A DNA stretch of 64,000 bases from Porphyromonadaceae bacterium UBA7207. Lineage in GTDB: Bacteria; Bacteroidota; Bacteroidia; Bacteroidales; Muribaculaceae. The notes beneath the pieces are model-generated. The model made no database searches. It was given only the letters and a program-made list of their open reading frames with translations, and was not told the origin of the DNA. This document shows, one piece after another, positions 1 to 8,281 of the stretch (the stretch's first letter is position 1; the number at the start of each line of letters is the position of its first letter). The stretch lies in NCBI GenBank assembly GCA_002490635.1, contig DKUJ01000050.1, positions 1-64,000 of the forward strand, read 5' to 3'. A program made the position numbers and the translations under genes.

Positions 1-56
1 GGTAGAGCATTTCATTCGTAACGAAAAGGTCGTGGGTTCGAGTCCCACTCGCGGCT
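1..56 (+). tRNA. tRNA-Thr (anticodon CGT), 3' portion
   Basis: The window opens inside a tRNA. Visible are the end of the D arm (GGTAGAGC), an anticodon stem-loop with loop TTCGTAA (anticodon CGT, threonine), the variable loop, a T arm with GGGTTCGAGTCCC and the 3' acceptor strand TCGCGGC plus discriminator T. No CCA is encoded. The anticodon stem has one A-C mismatch next to the loop. The 5' acceptor strand and part of the D arm lie outside the window. Confidence 0.88.
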
Positions 57-71
57 CATTAAAACCAAAAG

Positions 72-116
72 CTAACGCCATTTGAAGCCGGTAAGGCTCG
101 GATGGCGTTAGTTTTT
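72..116 (+). terminator. Rho-independent terminator after tRNA-Thr
   Basis: CTAACGCCAT (72-81) pairs with ATGGCGTTAG (102-111) and is followed by a T run (112-116). The hairpin starts 15 bases after the tRNA ends. The ATG at 102 lies in the 3' arm of this hairpin, so it is not a credible start for the lrgA gene that follows. Confidence 0.85.
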
Positions 117-158
117 GAGGACATTTTCATCACCAACAGAAACAATTATATATCAGTC

Positions 159-524
159 ATGATCATTCTACAGTGTGCAGTGCTGTTTGCCTTCCTGGCT
201 GCGGGAGAATTTATCGTAACCTTCACAGGAATCCCGATTCCATCGAGCATTATCGGAATGATACTTCTTGCCGCCGCCTTGAAATTCCGGATTATACGCA
301 CATTCTGGGTCGACAAGATTGCCGACTTCTTCGTAAAGAACCTCGGCTTCTTTTTCGTGCCCGCCGGCGTGGGTATCATGCGGTGTCTCGGCCTGATTCA
401 GGAACAGTGGTTGCCAATTATCGGCTCCGCAACAATCAGTACATTCATAATAATAGCTGTCACAGGATGGGTTCACCAGATTGTGCGGCGCGCTTTTTCT
501 TCGCATCATGAGCTTTCTCGATAA
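159..524 (+). CDS. lrgA: CidA/LrgA family holin-like membrane protein
   Basis: This is a 121-residue, almost wholly hydrophobic protein with about four membrane segments, the size and layout of CidA/LrgA. These proteins sit in the inner membrane and, with LrgB, have been tied to murein hydrolase control and pyruvate-related small-molecule transport in Gram-positive species. The family-like core GIPIPSSIIGMILL and the later FFFVPAGVGIM are visible. I place the start at ATG 159, because the upstream in-frame ATG at 102 belongs to the tRNA terminator stem. The 3' end overlaps lrgB by 17 bases, so the two are almost certainly co-translated. The role in this organism is inferred. Confidence 0.85.
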   Translation: MIILQCAVLFAFLAAGEFIVTFTGIPIPSSIIGMILLAAALKFRIIRTFWVDKIADFFVKNLGFFFVPAGVGIMRCLGLIQEQWLPIIGSATISTFIIIAVTGWVHQIVRRAFSSHHELSR

Positions 525-1206
525 CAAGATTTTCCTGATATCCATCACATTCATAGCTTTTCTGGGGGCAAAACTCCTGCAACGGCGCACCGGCATAGCG
601 TTGCTCAACCCCATTCTGGTCTCTATAATCATACTCGTACTATTCCTTACGGCGTTCGGCATCGACTATGATTCCTATCTGGCCGGAGGCGAATATATCG
701 ACTTCTGGCTCAAACCTGCTGTGGTGGCATTAGGCGTGCCTCTCTACCGCCAGCTGGAAACCATACGTAAACAGATGCTGCCGCTGCTCATCGCCGAACT
801 CGCAGGATGTGTGGCAGGAGTGATTTCCGTAGTTGTGGTGGCCCAGCTGCTCGGCGCGAGCAAGGAGGTGATAATGTCGCTCGCCCCCAAAGCGGTGACA
901 ACGCCTATCGCCATGGAAATCTCGCAATCGGTAGGCGGCATACCCTCCCTCACTGCCGCTGTGGTTGTGTGCACCGGCATTTTCGGAGGCATGACCGGAT
1001 TCCAGCTCGTAAAGCTCAGCCATATCAAGAGCCCCATTGCAACAGGGCTCTCCATAGGCACGGCAGCGCACGCCGTGGGCACTTCCGCAGCAATGGAGAA
1101 GGGTGAGCGCTATGGTACCTTCTCATCACTCGGTCTGACACTCAACGGACTGCTCACCGCAATGCTCGCTCCAGCCATACTGTCGTTCCTCGGCTATCCG
1201 GAGTAA
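508..1206 (+). CDS. lrgB: LrgB/CidB family membrane protein
   Basis: A 232-residue polytopic inner-membrane protein and the usual partner of LrgA. Recognisable family stretches include SLAPKAVTTPIAMEIS and the late GLSIGTAAHAVGTSAAM. ATG 508 is chosen because the preceding in-frame start at 481 would add a hydrophilic MCGALFLRI leader inside lrgA, and overlap is already 17 bases from 508. No regulator such as LytSR is next to the pair. The following gene has its own promoter, so this is probably a two-gene unit. Confidence 0.88.
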   Translation: MSFLDNKIFLISITFIAFLGAKLLQRRTGIALLNPILVSIIILVLFLTAFGIDYDSYLAGGEYIDFWLKPAVVALGVPLYRQLETIRKQMLPLLIAELAGCVAGVISVVVVAQLLGASKEVIMSLAPKAVTTPIAMEISQSVGGIPSLTAAVVVCTGIFGGMTGFQLVKLSHIKSPIATGLSIGTAAHAVGTSAAMEKGERYGTFSSLGLTLNGLLTAMLAPAILSFLGYPE

Positions 1207-1250
1207 GCGCCTCGAATACAATCGTATTTCATCGGGACGGGGATTTTCGC

Positions 1251-1258
1251 TAAATTTG
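1251..1258 (+). promoter_or_regulatory. Bacteroidota promoter for the C45 hydrolase
   Basis: A -7 box TAAATTTG fits TAnnTTTG. A TTTC at 1227-1230 lies 20 bases upstream in the -33 position. Transcription would start near 1264, after the GTG/ATG-like codons around 1260. This supports ATG 1287 as the start of the next gene. Confidence 0.65.
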
Positions 1259-1286
1259 CATGGCACACTACAAAAGTCCCGGACCC

Positions 1287-2357
1287 ATGAATACAAAACG
1301 GTTGCTACTGATTCTCGCTGCCCTGCTGAGTATACAGCAGGCTGTATGCTGTACTTCTATAATCGCTTCCGGCAAAGCGACTGCAAACGGACGCCCTCTG
1401 CTATGGAAGCATCGCGATACCGGTGCATCCGACAATTTCCTTTACCGGGTTGAGAAACCCGGCAAAATAGGCTATGTGGGGCTTTTCAACGGCGGCGACA
1501 GCCTGGACCTGAGAGAGGCCTGGATGGGCATGAACGATGCAGGCTTCGCCATAATGAACACAGTGGCCTACAATCTGGCACCCAACTCTCCGGAATGGCT
1601 CGACCGCGAGGGTGTAGTCATGGCCATGGCTCTGGAAGAATGCCGCTGTGTCGATGATTTCGAGGCATTGCTGATGTCGCTGCCCAAACCTATGGGGGTG
1701 CGCACAAATTTCGGATGCATCGATGCCTATGGAAACGGAGCCTATTTCGAAACCGATGACTACAAATGGAAACGGTACGACGTTTCCGACGTGCCTTCCG
1801 GGGTGCTCATCCGCACAAACTACTCGATGAGCGGCACACCCGACGGAGGTATGGGATATATACGCTATGCGAACGTGGAGCACATTCTGGCAACCCCGAT
1901 TTCGGATGGGAGCCTCACTCCCGCTTCTCTCACCGAAGGTGTGAGCCGGTGTTTCTACCACTCCGTGCTCGGGTTCGATGCTTCGGCCAGCGGTGACGAA
2001 TATCTGGTGGACCAGGATTTCGTGCCACGACGTTCGTCCACAGCTTCCATAGTTGTGGAAGGAATTCTGCCGGGTGAAACCGCCGATGAAATGGTTATGT
2101 GGACCGTACTCGGCTATCCTCCGGTCTCGCCCGTTGTTGCCGCCACTCTCGACAGCATCCCTTCGTCGCTACTGCCTGAATCGCCGACCGACTGCCATGC
2201 TCCGGCCAACAAAGATGCCTTGACACGTTTCAGAGAAGTGTTCCACATCACACGCGGCAGCGGGCCACACTATATCCACATGCCCACCCTCCTACCTCTC
2301 GTCGAACAGGCGAAAGCAGTGTCACTGGAGGAGTACAGCCGTTTCAGAGAGAGATAA
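1287..2357 (+). CDS. Secreted C45-type Ntn hydrolase (acyltransferase/amidase family)
   Basis: A 356-residue protein with a signal peptide (residues 1-21, hydrophobic core LLLILAALLSI). The mature protein would begin exactly at Cys22 of CTSIIASGKATANGRP. An N-terminal Cys is the nucleophile of Ntn hydrolases, and the following pattern with LLWKHRDT is typical of the peptidase C45 / isopenicillin-N acyltransferase-like group that includes bile-salt and penicillin amidase relatives. The substrate cannot be told from sequence; an N-acyl amide or peptide in the periplasm is likely. The start at 1287 is chosen because it begins with the signal peptide and lies downstream of the promoter. The 3' end overlaps the convergent PAP2 gene by 14 bases. 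Confidence 0.8.
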   Translation: MNTKRLLLILAALLSIQQAVCCTSIIASGKATANGRPLLWKHRDTGASDNFLYRVEKPGKIGYVGLFNGGDSLDLREAWMGMNDAGFAIMNTVAYNLAPNSPEWLDREGVVMAMALEECRCVDDFEALLMSLPKPMGVRTNFGCIDAYGNGAYFETDDYKWKRYDVSDVPSGVLIRTNYSMSGTPDGGMGYIRYANVEHILATPISDGSLTPASLTEGVSRCFYHSVLGFDASASGDEYLVDQDFVPRRSSTASIVVEGILPGETADEMVMWTVLGYPPVSPVVAATLDSIPSSLLPESPTDCHAPANKDALTRFREVFHITRGSGPHYIHMPTLLPLVEQAKAVSLEEYSRFRER

Positions 2358-3072
2358 GAACTATTGCAGCGACAGTGCTGGCGCCCACGGCAATAACGAC
2401 GCTCCTGGCCGTTACCGCTATTGAACGCAGATTCAGAATAGGCGCCATTCCAATGCCTATGGGAATCATGAGCACCGGAATGCTGTCGGACTCGTGAATC
2501 TCTCTTGCCGCACTGCCGGCCATACGACGGGCGACAACACACATCATGGCGCCAAACGCAGAACCAATCAATGCGCCAACGACAAGGTCGCCAGGATAAT
2601 GGACACCGATATACAGCCTTGAATAGGAGTTCATAATGGCCCAACCAATTATGAACAACGTAAAGGATCTGCGGCCAACGGCCATGGCCATGAAAACCGC
2701 CAAGGCAAATGAATTGGCGGCGTGGCACGAGGGAAAACCATAGGAACCGCCACGATAGCCATCGACAATCCGGGCGAACTCAGCCATGGGATTGGAGAGA
2801 TTGGACGGTCGCAGACGCTCGACCATAGGCCGGATAAGGGTGGCGCATGTCTGGTCGGTCAAGGCTATGGCTGCGGCCACACACACTGTGAATGCCAGCA
2901 ACACCCTCCATCTCTGGGTGCGGGCAAAAAGCAGAAGCAGCGTGGCATACATGGGAACCCATATGAACTTTCCAGTGAAAAGCATCATGGCCCGGTCGAA
3001 AAACTGGCTGCGGAATCCGTTGTTGAAGAAAAGGAATATGTCGGAGTCGAGCTGGGAGAGAGCTTCAAGCAT
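2344..3072 (-). CDS. PAP2-family membrane phosphatase
   Basis: A 242-residue integral membrane phosphatase. The three PAP2 signature blocks are present: RPMVERLRP (about 81-89), PSCH (114-117, where many members have PSGH) and SRLYIGVHYPGD (151-162) with the catalytic Arg, His and Asp. Members dephosphorylate undecaprenyl pyrophosphate, phosphatidic acid or lipid A at the outer face of the inner membrane. The specific lipid is not determinable here. It follows the LTA-synthase-like gene by 6 bases, so the two probably form an operon concerned with envelope lipids. The final 14 bases overlap the convergent hydrolase gene. Confidence 0.88.
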   Translation of the reverse strand: MLEALSQLDSDIFLFFNNGFRSQFFDRAMMLFTGKFIWVPMYATLLLLFARTQRWRVLLAFTVCVAAAIALTDQTCATLIRPMVERLRPSNLSNPMAEFARIVDGYRGGSYGFPSCHAANSFALAVFMAMAVGRRSFTLFIIGWAIMNSYSRLYIGVHYPGDLVVGALIGSAFGAMMCVVARRMAGSAAREIHESDSIPVLMIPIGIGMAPILNLRSIAVTARSVVIAVGASTVAAIVLISL

Positions 3073-3078
3073 ATGCTA

Positions 3079-4905
3079 TCAGAGATTTGAAAGATTGGTA
3101 TAAAGATTCTGCAACACGGCCTTTGCCTGGAGTAAAGGCGCGCGTTCGGTATCGTTGCCTGCGATTACATCTTCGGTATCGGGATTGAAGACCACCGTGT
3201 CGCCTGCGCCGCTGATAAAGGCAACTTCTCCAGGTCGGCTCATGAAAGCTGTGTGCGGTTGCGCCTGTGAAAAAAGATCCACACCATAAAGGAAATCGTC
3301 GGCAGGGATACCAAGCTGTTTCAGAACAGTCGTGGCAATGTCAGGCTGGCAACCGAGGGTGGAGTCTCTGACACCGCCAACGGCAAGAGCTTTTCCTGCA
3401 AAAACAAGAGGTATGTGATGCCGCGACGGAAGACTTTCGAATTCATCGGGCCATGCGCCCTGGTGATCCGGGACTATTACAATCAGCGCCCTGTCGCCGC
3501 GCGGGCTCTGCGAAATACCATCGACAAGAGCTCCCAGGCAACTGTCGGCATATGCAAAGGCATTAAGGCGCGGGTCGCCTGCAAAGCGTTTACCGGCATA
3601 AGGAACATCGAAAGGCTCGTGACTGCTCGACGTCTGCACCACGCGGAACTGTGGCGAACGCCCTGGCTGTGTAGCAACCACATCCTGGAGTACCTTTTCC
3701 ACAAGTTTGCCGTCGCATGCTCCCCACTTTCCCGTTTTGTCGGAAATCGGAAAATCCGCGTCGGAAATAATGTTCCGGAAGCCGCCGCCGACCAACAAAG
3801 CCTTCATATTGGTGAAATTTATATCACCGCCGTAATAATAACTGGTTTCATATCCCGCTCTGCCGAGTTCACGAGCCAGCGAAGGAAGCTTCTCCACCTT
3901 GTCGACGAATTTGAGTACGGAAGTCGAAGGCTGGCCAGGCAGTCCGTTGAGTATTGCAGGCAACGCACGGTCGGTACGAAAACTCGAGGCATAGAAATTG
4001 CTGAAAATTATCCCGGAATTCGCGATACTGTCGAGGCGCATCGCAATGCTGTCGCCATTGAGCGAGGGCATAAGATGAGCCGAAAAACTTTCAAGAATTA
4101 CCAGATATATATCGGGGCGCTCAGTGTTCAGTATCGACGCATGGGCAGAGTCGGTTCCTGCCGTCGGCTGAACCGGCAAATACCGGCTCACTTCATCATC
4201 AGGCATGAATCTGTACTGGCTGGCATAGCCGTTGGAATGCGTGGCCGAATATAAAAGGCTGAAGGACGGATTCACCGCTGCGTGGTTGAGAAAGCGGTCG
4301 TGGCTGAAATAGGCCCGGCTCACGTTCATTGTCGACACGGTGAATCCGCCTCTTATAGGGATAAAGAGCAGACCCACGGCAACAGCCATGGCCAACGTGG
4401 CTTTCCAGGGACGGTGCGCCGTGGTTACCTTTCTCACTCCTGCAATTACCAGCAGAAGACTGATGGCGGTTCCTACCGCCACGAACGCCAGCACGGCGGC
4501 CGCAAGCTGCCATCCGGTGGCACTGGCAAGGGCAGCGGAAGGAGACGAGGCAAAATAGAACAGCGGCGTTGTGTCGAGTTTGAAATTCCAATAACCGTAG
4601 AGCGATGTATCAAGAATGAATATGGCGGATAGCGCGGCGCCGACAATACCGAAATATATTTTTAGCGTCAAGGCCGGCCAGCGCCCCGAAGTCCACAAGC
4701 GGACAATCTGCAGCAAGCCAGGCACGACTGACAGATAGCCTGCGACACAGAAATCCATCGGGAGGCCATGGAGAACCACATCCAGCCAATCGGCGGCAGA
4801 AACATCGCTAGGGGAATATATGAGCAGAAACAACAATTTTGCAACCACAAAAATGGCTACAAAAACCACATAGACCGTTATGAATCGTTTCAACGCTTTC
4901 TTCAT
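3079..4905 (-). CDS. LTA synthase-family membrane sulfatase/phosphotransferase
   Basis: A 608-residue protein with an N-terminal block of about five membrane helices (residues 1-190) followed by a periplasmic alkaline-phosphatase-superfamily domain. Metal and catalytic positions can be read: Glu272 in VILESF, the likely nucleophile Thr311 in FRTDRALPAILNG, and a late PDHQGAWPDE. Relatives move phosphoglycerol, phosphoethanolamine or similar groups to envelope glycans or lipids. ATG 4905 is the start because an upstream TTG at 4950 overlaps the promoter -7 box. The acceptor in this Gram-negative is unknown. It pairs with the PAP2 gene downstream. Confidence 0.85.
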   Translation of the reverse strand: MKKALKRFITVYVVFVAIFVVAKLLFLLIYSPSDVSAADWLDVVLHGLPMDFCVAGYLSVVPGLLQIVRLWTSGRWPALTLKIYFGIVGAALSAIFILDTSLYGYWNFKLDTTPLFYFASSPSAALASATGWQLAAAVLAFVAVGTAISLLLVIAGVRKVTTAHRPWKATLAMAVAVGLLFIPIRGGFTVSTMNVSRAYFSHDRFLNHAAVNPSFSLLYSATHSNGYASQYRFMPDDEVSRYLPVQPTAGTDSAHASILNTERPDIYLVILESFSAHLMPSLNGDSIAMRLDSIANSGIIFSNFYASSFRTDRALPAILNGLPGQPSTSVLKFVDKVEKLPSLARELGRAGYETSYYYGGDINFTNMKALLVGGGFRNIISDADFPISDKTGKWGACDGKLVEKVLQDVVATQPGRSPQFRVVQTSSSHEPFDVPYAGKRFAGDPRLNAFAYADSCLGALVDGISQSPRGDRALIVIVPDHQGAWPDEFESLPSRHHIPLVFAGKALAVGGVRDSTLGCQPDIATTVLKQLGIPADDFLYGVDLFSQAQPHTAFMSRPGEVAFISGAGDTVVFNPDTEDVIAGNDTERAPLLQAKAVLQNLYTNLSNL

Positions 4906-4947
4906 TGCAGAAAAAATGGAAACGGAAGTCTCCACCTGTTTCAACTG

Positions 4948-4955
4948 CAAAATTA
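4948..4955 (-). promoter_or_regulatory. Promoter -7 box for the sulfatase-PAP2 unit
   Basis: Read on the minus strand the sequence is TAATTTTG, a perfect TAnnTTTG match, 43 bases before ATG 4905. Confidence 0.6.
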
Positions 4956-5025
4956 ACGATTTTACGGGTCGCTGTCAATCCATTGCAGGATATCTTTTGC
5001 TAATTTATGGATAATTCATAATAAA

Positions 5026-5054
5026 GCGGCGGCTACCCTTTCGGATGCCGCCGC
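5026..5054 (-). terminator. Terminator after the FadL-type porin gene
   Basis: GCGGCGGC (5026-5033) pairs with GCCGCCGC (5047-5054). On the minus strand the hairpin is followed by TTTATTATG. It lies 19 bases after the porin stop codon. Confidence 0.75.
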
Positions 5055-5072
5055 CTGTTCGATACGGTAAAT

Positions 5073-6683
5073 TCAGAATTTAAAACCGGTGGAGATAATT
5101 ATATTGTTGTTGGTGAGTGTGAGATCGGCCGAAGGGGTTTCAGTCACGCCCTGGTAGGGAGTATAGGCGTGGAAAGTCGCTCCCTTTCTGGTGTGCTGGT
5201 AGGTGAGGTCGATGTACCACGCCTGGTAGCGGTAGCCTATGCCGAAGCAGATGTTCTGTGTGTCCTTGTCGAAGGTGTATCCTGTGTCGGTGCCGGATGT
5301 GAATATCTCGGTGTGTCCGTTGGCGGCGGCATCGCGCACATTTGTTGTCTGATAGTTGTAACCGGCACGAAGGCTGAACTGTCTGGAAAGACGGTATTCC
5401 ACGCCAAGACGTATTGTGTTGGATGCCTTGAAATAGTTCTTGATGTCGGTGTTCACCTTCTCATCGGAGGTATATCCCGAATCCCATCCGTTCCAGCTCT
5501 GGTAGCCCACTTTCATGCTTCCGTATGCTGCGTGCTCGTAGTCGAGGCTCACAATTGCCTTGTTGCCTATCACGAGGGATGCTCCCACCATGAATTTCCA
5601 TGGCGTATTCAGTCGCCAGTTGTATTCAAAGTCGTCGGTATATTCTCGTCCGGAATTGGTGCGGCTGGAACCATTCACGGTGTAGTTGTATTCGGTTTCA
5701 CCGTATCCGCTGCTGGTGAGGTGCATCCATGATGGCGTGTGCACCGCCAGGCCGATGCGCAACATTTCGAAAGGCCGCACAATTACACCGAATTTGAGAT
5801 TCGCGCCCGTGCCGCTGACATATTTATTATTGTACAGTCCGAAGCCTGCGTTTCCGGTGGCAAGGTTGTCGCCGTTGTTTGCATACACCAGCGCCCCGGC
5901 CATGCTCTCGCTGTAGTTGCTTTCGCGGGAATAAGACATGTCCACGATACCGACGCCAAGCCCCCAGAAAACAATGTCGGACACATTGCCGGCAAAGTCG
6001 ATGTTGTACTCATCGGTATGGCCTCGCTCGCGGATGCTGTATTCGGCATCGCCCTCTGTTCCGTTCTGGAACAGGCCGGCATACGATGTCGCATTGCCGG
6101 TATTGTTGATCATCTGTGAATTGTAGGCCAGAATCGACAGCCAGTCGGCATCGCTGTCCAGATACGGATTGTAATCCTTGGACTTGTCGAAAAGCATGTC
6201 TGTGGAATTCGTTCCTTCGGAGAAGGCTGCTATGTAGTTGCTCATCGACGATTCCGTGGGACGGTTGTAACCGTTGAAACGGCGGTCGAACGTAGCGATT
6301 CTGTTGTAGCTCACTCCCCAGTTGAATGTGCGCAAAGCACCTTTGAGGCGCGCGGTGCCCACATATCCGAAGTTGTCGTAGTAGGCTTTTGTGTGGTTGT
6401 TGCTGTAACTCCCCTGATCGGTTTCGGCCTTGTATGAGCGTATGCTTATATCAAAGCCAGTACCTACCTCGCTGTGGCGATACAGGCCAAGGCCTGCAGG
6501 ATTCTGGGTCATCGAGGATATATCACCGCCCAGAGAGGTGAATGCGCCACCCATGCCCACAAAGCGGGCCGAGCCTCTGAGCTGGTTGCTACTCATGTTA
6601 TATGCGTCGATGGCGCTTTGCGCCGAAGCCGTGGCCGATGCCATCAGGCACACGGAAGCCACCAGAATAATTTTTTTTCGCAT
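5073..6683 (-). CDS. OmpP1/FadL/TodX family outer-membrane transport protein
   Basis: A 536-residue outer-membrane beta-barrel. Residues 1-21 form a signal peptide ending in ASA before QSAIDAYN. The early block RGSARFVGMGGAFTSLGGD followed by SSMTQNPAGLGLYR is characteristic of Bacteroidota FadL/'hemin receptor' proteins, whose amino-terminal hatch blocks the barrel. The remainder shows alternating aromatic strands and ends in ISTGFKF with a terminal Phe, as barrels recognised by BAM usually do. FadL proteins carry hydrophobic compounds; the cargo here is unknown. It stands alone between its terminator and that of the next gene. Confidence 0.85.
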   Translation of the reverse strand: MRKKIILVASVCLMASATASAQSAIDAYNMSSNQLRGSARFVGMGGAFTSLGGDISSMTQNPAGLGLYRHSEVGTGFDISIRSYKAETDQGSYSNNHTKAYYDNFGYVGTARLKGALRTFNWGVSYNRIATFDRRFNGYNRPTESSMSNYIAAFSEGTNSTDMLFDKSKDYNPYLDSDADWLSILAYNSQMINNTGNATSYAGLFQNGTEGDAEYSIRERGHTDEYNIDFAGNVSDIVFWGLGVGIVDMSYSRESNYSESMAGALVYANNGDNLATGNAGFGLYNNKYVSGTGANLKFGVIVRPFEMLRIGLAVHTPSWMHLTSSGYGETEYNYTVNGSSRTNSGREYTDDFEYNWRLNTPWKFMVGASLVIGNKAIVSLDYEHAAYGSMKVGYQSWNGWDSGYTSDEKVNTDIKNYFKASNTIRLGVEYRLSRQFSLRAGYNYQTTNVRDAAANGHTEIFTSGTDTGYTFDKDTQNICFGIGYRYQAWYIDLTYQHTRKGATFHAYTPYQGVTETPSADLTLTNNNIIISTGFKF

Positions 6684-6888
6684 ATGTGGTATAGTTGACG
6701 TGTAGTGTTAGAGTATGTTCGGATTGGATTTATGCCAGGATTAGGAAATAATTTTCGAGCATGTTTTGAAATTGTGAGGAGGAGGAGTTATAAGGCGTTA
6801 TATCGACTGAACGAAAACCGGTGACAGGCCGAAAAGTCATCCGGGATTTCATAAAGTTGAATTCAAACATACTTTTATATAAAACATC

Positions 6889-6917
6889 CGGCAGCCGCCA
6901 AAGTTCGACGGCTGCCG
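6889..6917 (-). terminator. Terminator after the low-complexity secreted protein
   Basis: CGGCAGCCG (6889-6897) and CGGCTGCCG (6909-6917) form a perfect 9-bp stem. On the minus strand it is followed by GATGTTTTATAT. It lies 14 bases beyond the stop codon at 6932. The remaining stretch 6684-6888 between the two minus-strand genes holds no credible gene; a weak -7-like TATGTTTG (6864-6871, minus) may serve the porin gene. Confidence 0.75.
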
Positions 6918-6931
6918 AAATAGTTGAGTTG

Positions 6932-8059
6932 TCAGCGACCCCGACCGCGTCCGCCGCCGCCACCGCCGCGCGAGCCGCTACCGGGCGCCCGGTACGAGCC
7001 GCCGCTGCCACGCGAGCTTCCTGAGTTGCCGCGGTTGTAGTTGCTGCGGTTGGTATTGTTGTTCGATGGGGTCCCATAGTTGTTGCGGCCACGGCGGTCG
7101 TTGTTTGTGGGTGTGCCGTAGTTGCTGTTACTGTTGCCAGGACGATAGCCCGGATTTACCTGAATGCCATTGTTGCCGGGGCGTCCGAAATTGCCGGGGC
7201 GGCTGCTGTTGCCGGGGCGACCGAAATTGCCGGGACGGCTGTTGGAAGGACGTCCGAAGTTGCCGGGTCGATAGCCGTTTGTTCCGGGACGCACATATTG
7301 CGGACGCGAACTGCCTGCATATGCCGGACGGTGCGGGCGCGAAGCTCCGGGGCGATTGTATCCCCAGTGTCCGGGATTGTACGACGGATACCAGGGATGT
7401 GGATGCCATCCCCACGACGGCCCCCACCAGGGGTCGTACGACCAAGACGGTCCCCACCAGGGGTTGCCCCACCACGGATTATAACCCCAGCAGGGTCGGA
7501 ATCCCCAGCCGAAACTCCAGCCCGGGGCGAAATTCCAGCTCAGGCTCCACGATGGCGACCACAGATAGTCGTAGGCAGGCCATGGATTATAGCTGCCGAC
7601 AGGGTCGATGCTGTTTATAACATACACATTGATATCCTGCTGCGAAGGGGTCTCGTAGTAGTAGTCCATCAAAGTGGTGTCGCCGCTGGCACTCACGATG
7701 TCGGGATTGTGGAAGCGCTCGATACGCCTGGTATAGCTGAAGCCGGTTTCTGGCAGTGTGCTTTTGGTTCCGCCCGGGGCGGTGCCGTTGCGCCGGTTAT
7801 ATGTGTCCACATCCATTGCCAGCGGTTTGGCACTACCGTCGGTATATGTGTCGGCAGCTCCAAGCCCGGCGGCCTGTTCGCGCGCGGCCTGTGCGGCACG
7901 GGCGGCCGCCAAGGCCTTTTCGGCTTCGGCACGGGCTTTTGCCGCCTGCGAAGGCGAGTAGTAAAGGTCGTCGTCGTAATAGTCCTGCGCACTCACACAG
8001 GGAACAGCCACCGCAGCGAGTGCGATTGCCATTGCATACAATCTGGCGATTCTTTTCAT
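6932..8059 (-). CDS. Exported low-complexity protein, W/P/G- then R/G/N-rich
   Basis: A 375-residue protein with a signal peptide (MKRIARLY start, cleavage near VSAQ). I do not recognise a domain. From the amino end there is an Asp/Tyr-rich start, an Ala/Arg/Glu helix (about 30-60), a middle with SYTRRIERFHNPD, then a very Trp-rich block with WWG and WGPSW repeats (about 170-245). Next come tandem units close to RPGNFGRPGNS (about 255-305), an Asn-rich part and a terminal RGGGGGGRGRGR tail. Such proteins occur in gut Bacteroidales as unnamed exported proteins. The RG/RGG tail could bind polyanions (inference). ATG 8059 is the start; TTG 8140 overlaps the promoter. Confidence 0.75.
   Translation of the reverse strand: MKRIARLYAMAIALAAVAVPCVSAQDYYDDDLYYSPSQAAKARAEAEKALAAARAAQAAREQAAGLGAADTYTDGSAKPLAMDVDTYNRRNGTAPGGTKSTLPETGFSYTRRIERFHNPDIVSASGDTTLMDYYYETPSQQDINVYVINSIDPVGSYNPWPAYDYLWSPSWSLSWNFAPGWSFGWGFRPCWGYNPWWGNPWWGPSWSYDPWWGPSWGWHPHPWYPSYNPGHWGYNRPGASRPHRPAYAGSSRPQYVRPGTNGYRPGNFGRPSNSRPGNFGRPGNSSRPGNFGRPGNNGIQVNPGYRPGNSNSNYGTPTNNDRRGRNNYGTPSNNNTNRSNYNRGNSGSSRGSGGSYRAPGSGSRGGGGGGRGRGR
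7159..7300 (-). repeat. In-frame tandem repeats encoding RPGNFGRPGN units
   Basis: The DNA shows repeated blocks around CCGAAATTGCCGGG and CCGAAGTTGCCGGG. They encode at least three imperfect copies of GRPGNFGRPGNS inside the low-complexity exported protein. Copy number may vary between strains. Confidence 0.65.
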
Positions 8060-8137
8060 GAGGAGTATATTGTCTTGTTTATATTTTCTGTAAAACAGGC
8101 TTTTAATATAAGACACAATGGATGACTTATAGTTTAG

Positions 8138-8145
8138 CAAAACTA
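8138..8145 (-). promoter_or_regulatory. Promoter -7 box for the low-complexity exported protein
   Basis: Minus-strand TAGTTTTG fits TAnnTTTG. It is 79 bases before ATG 8059, giving a leader of about 70 bases. Confidence 0.55.
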
Positions 8146-8264
8146 CGAAATAAAATCATATTTTCTCGCCTTAACGGCACTTCGGGTCGCTTCCTTTAGC
8201 AATTTTTATCAATTGTTATACATGATGTTCGCGTAACTACAGAATTACGTTTACCTTATTTCGC

Positions 8265-8272
8265 TAATTTTG
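8265..8272 (+). promoter_or_regulatory. Promoter -7 box very close to the MBOAT start
   Basis: TAATTTTG fits the consensus exactly and ends 9 bases before ATG 8282. Transcription would begin only a few bases before the start codon, so the message is leaderless or nearly so. Confidence 0.6.
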
Positions 8273-8281
8273 CATATTGAA

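Noticed and set aside
102..158. A longer start for lrgA at ATG 102
   Set aside because: The ATG is part of the tRNA terminator stem, and the added residues are not hydrophobic like the family's amino end.
7140..7330. Repeats in the low-complexity gene taken as a CRISPR-like array
   Set aside because: The repeats are in frame, imperfect and without unique spacers of constant size; no cas genes.
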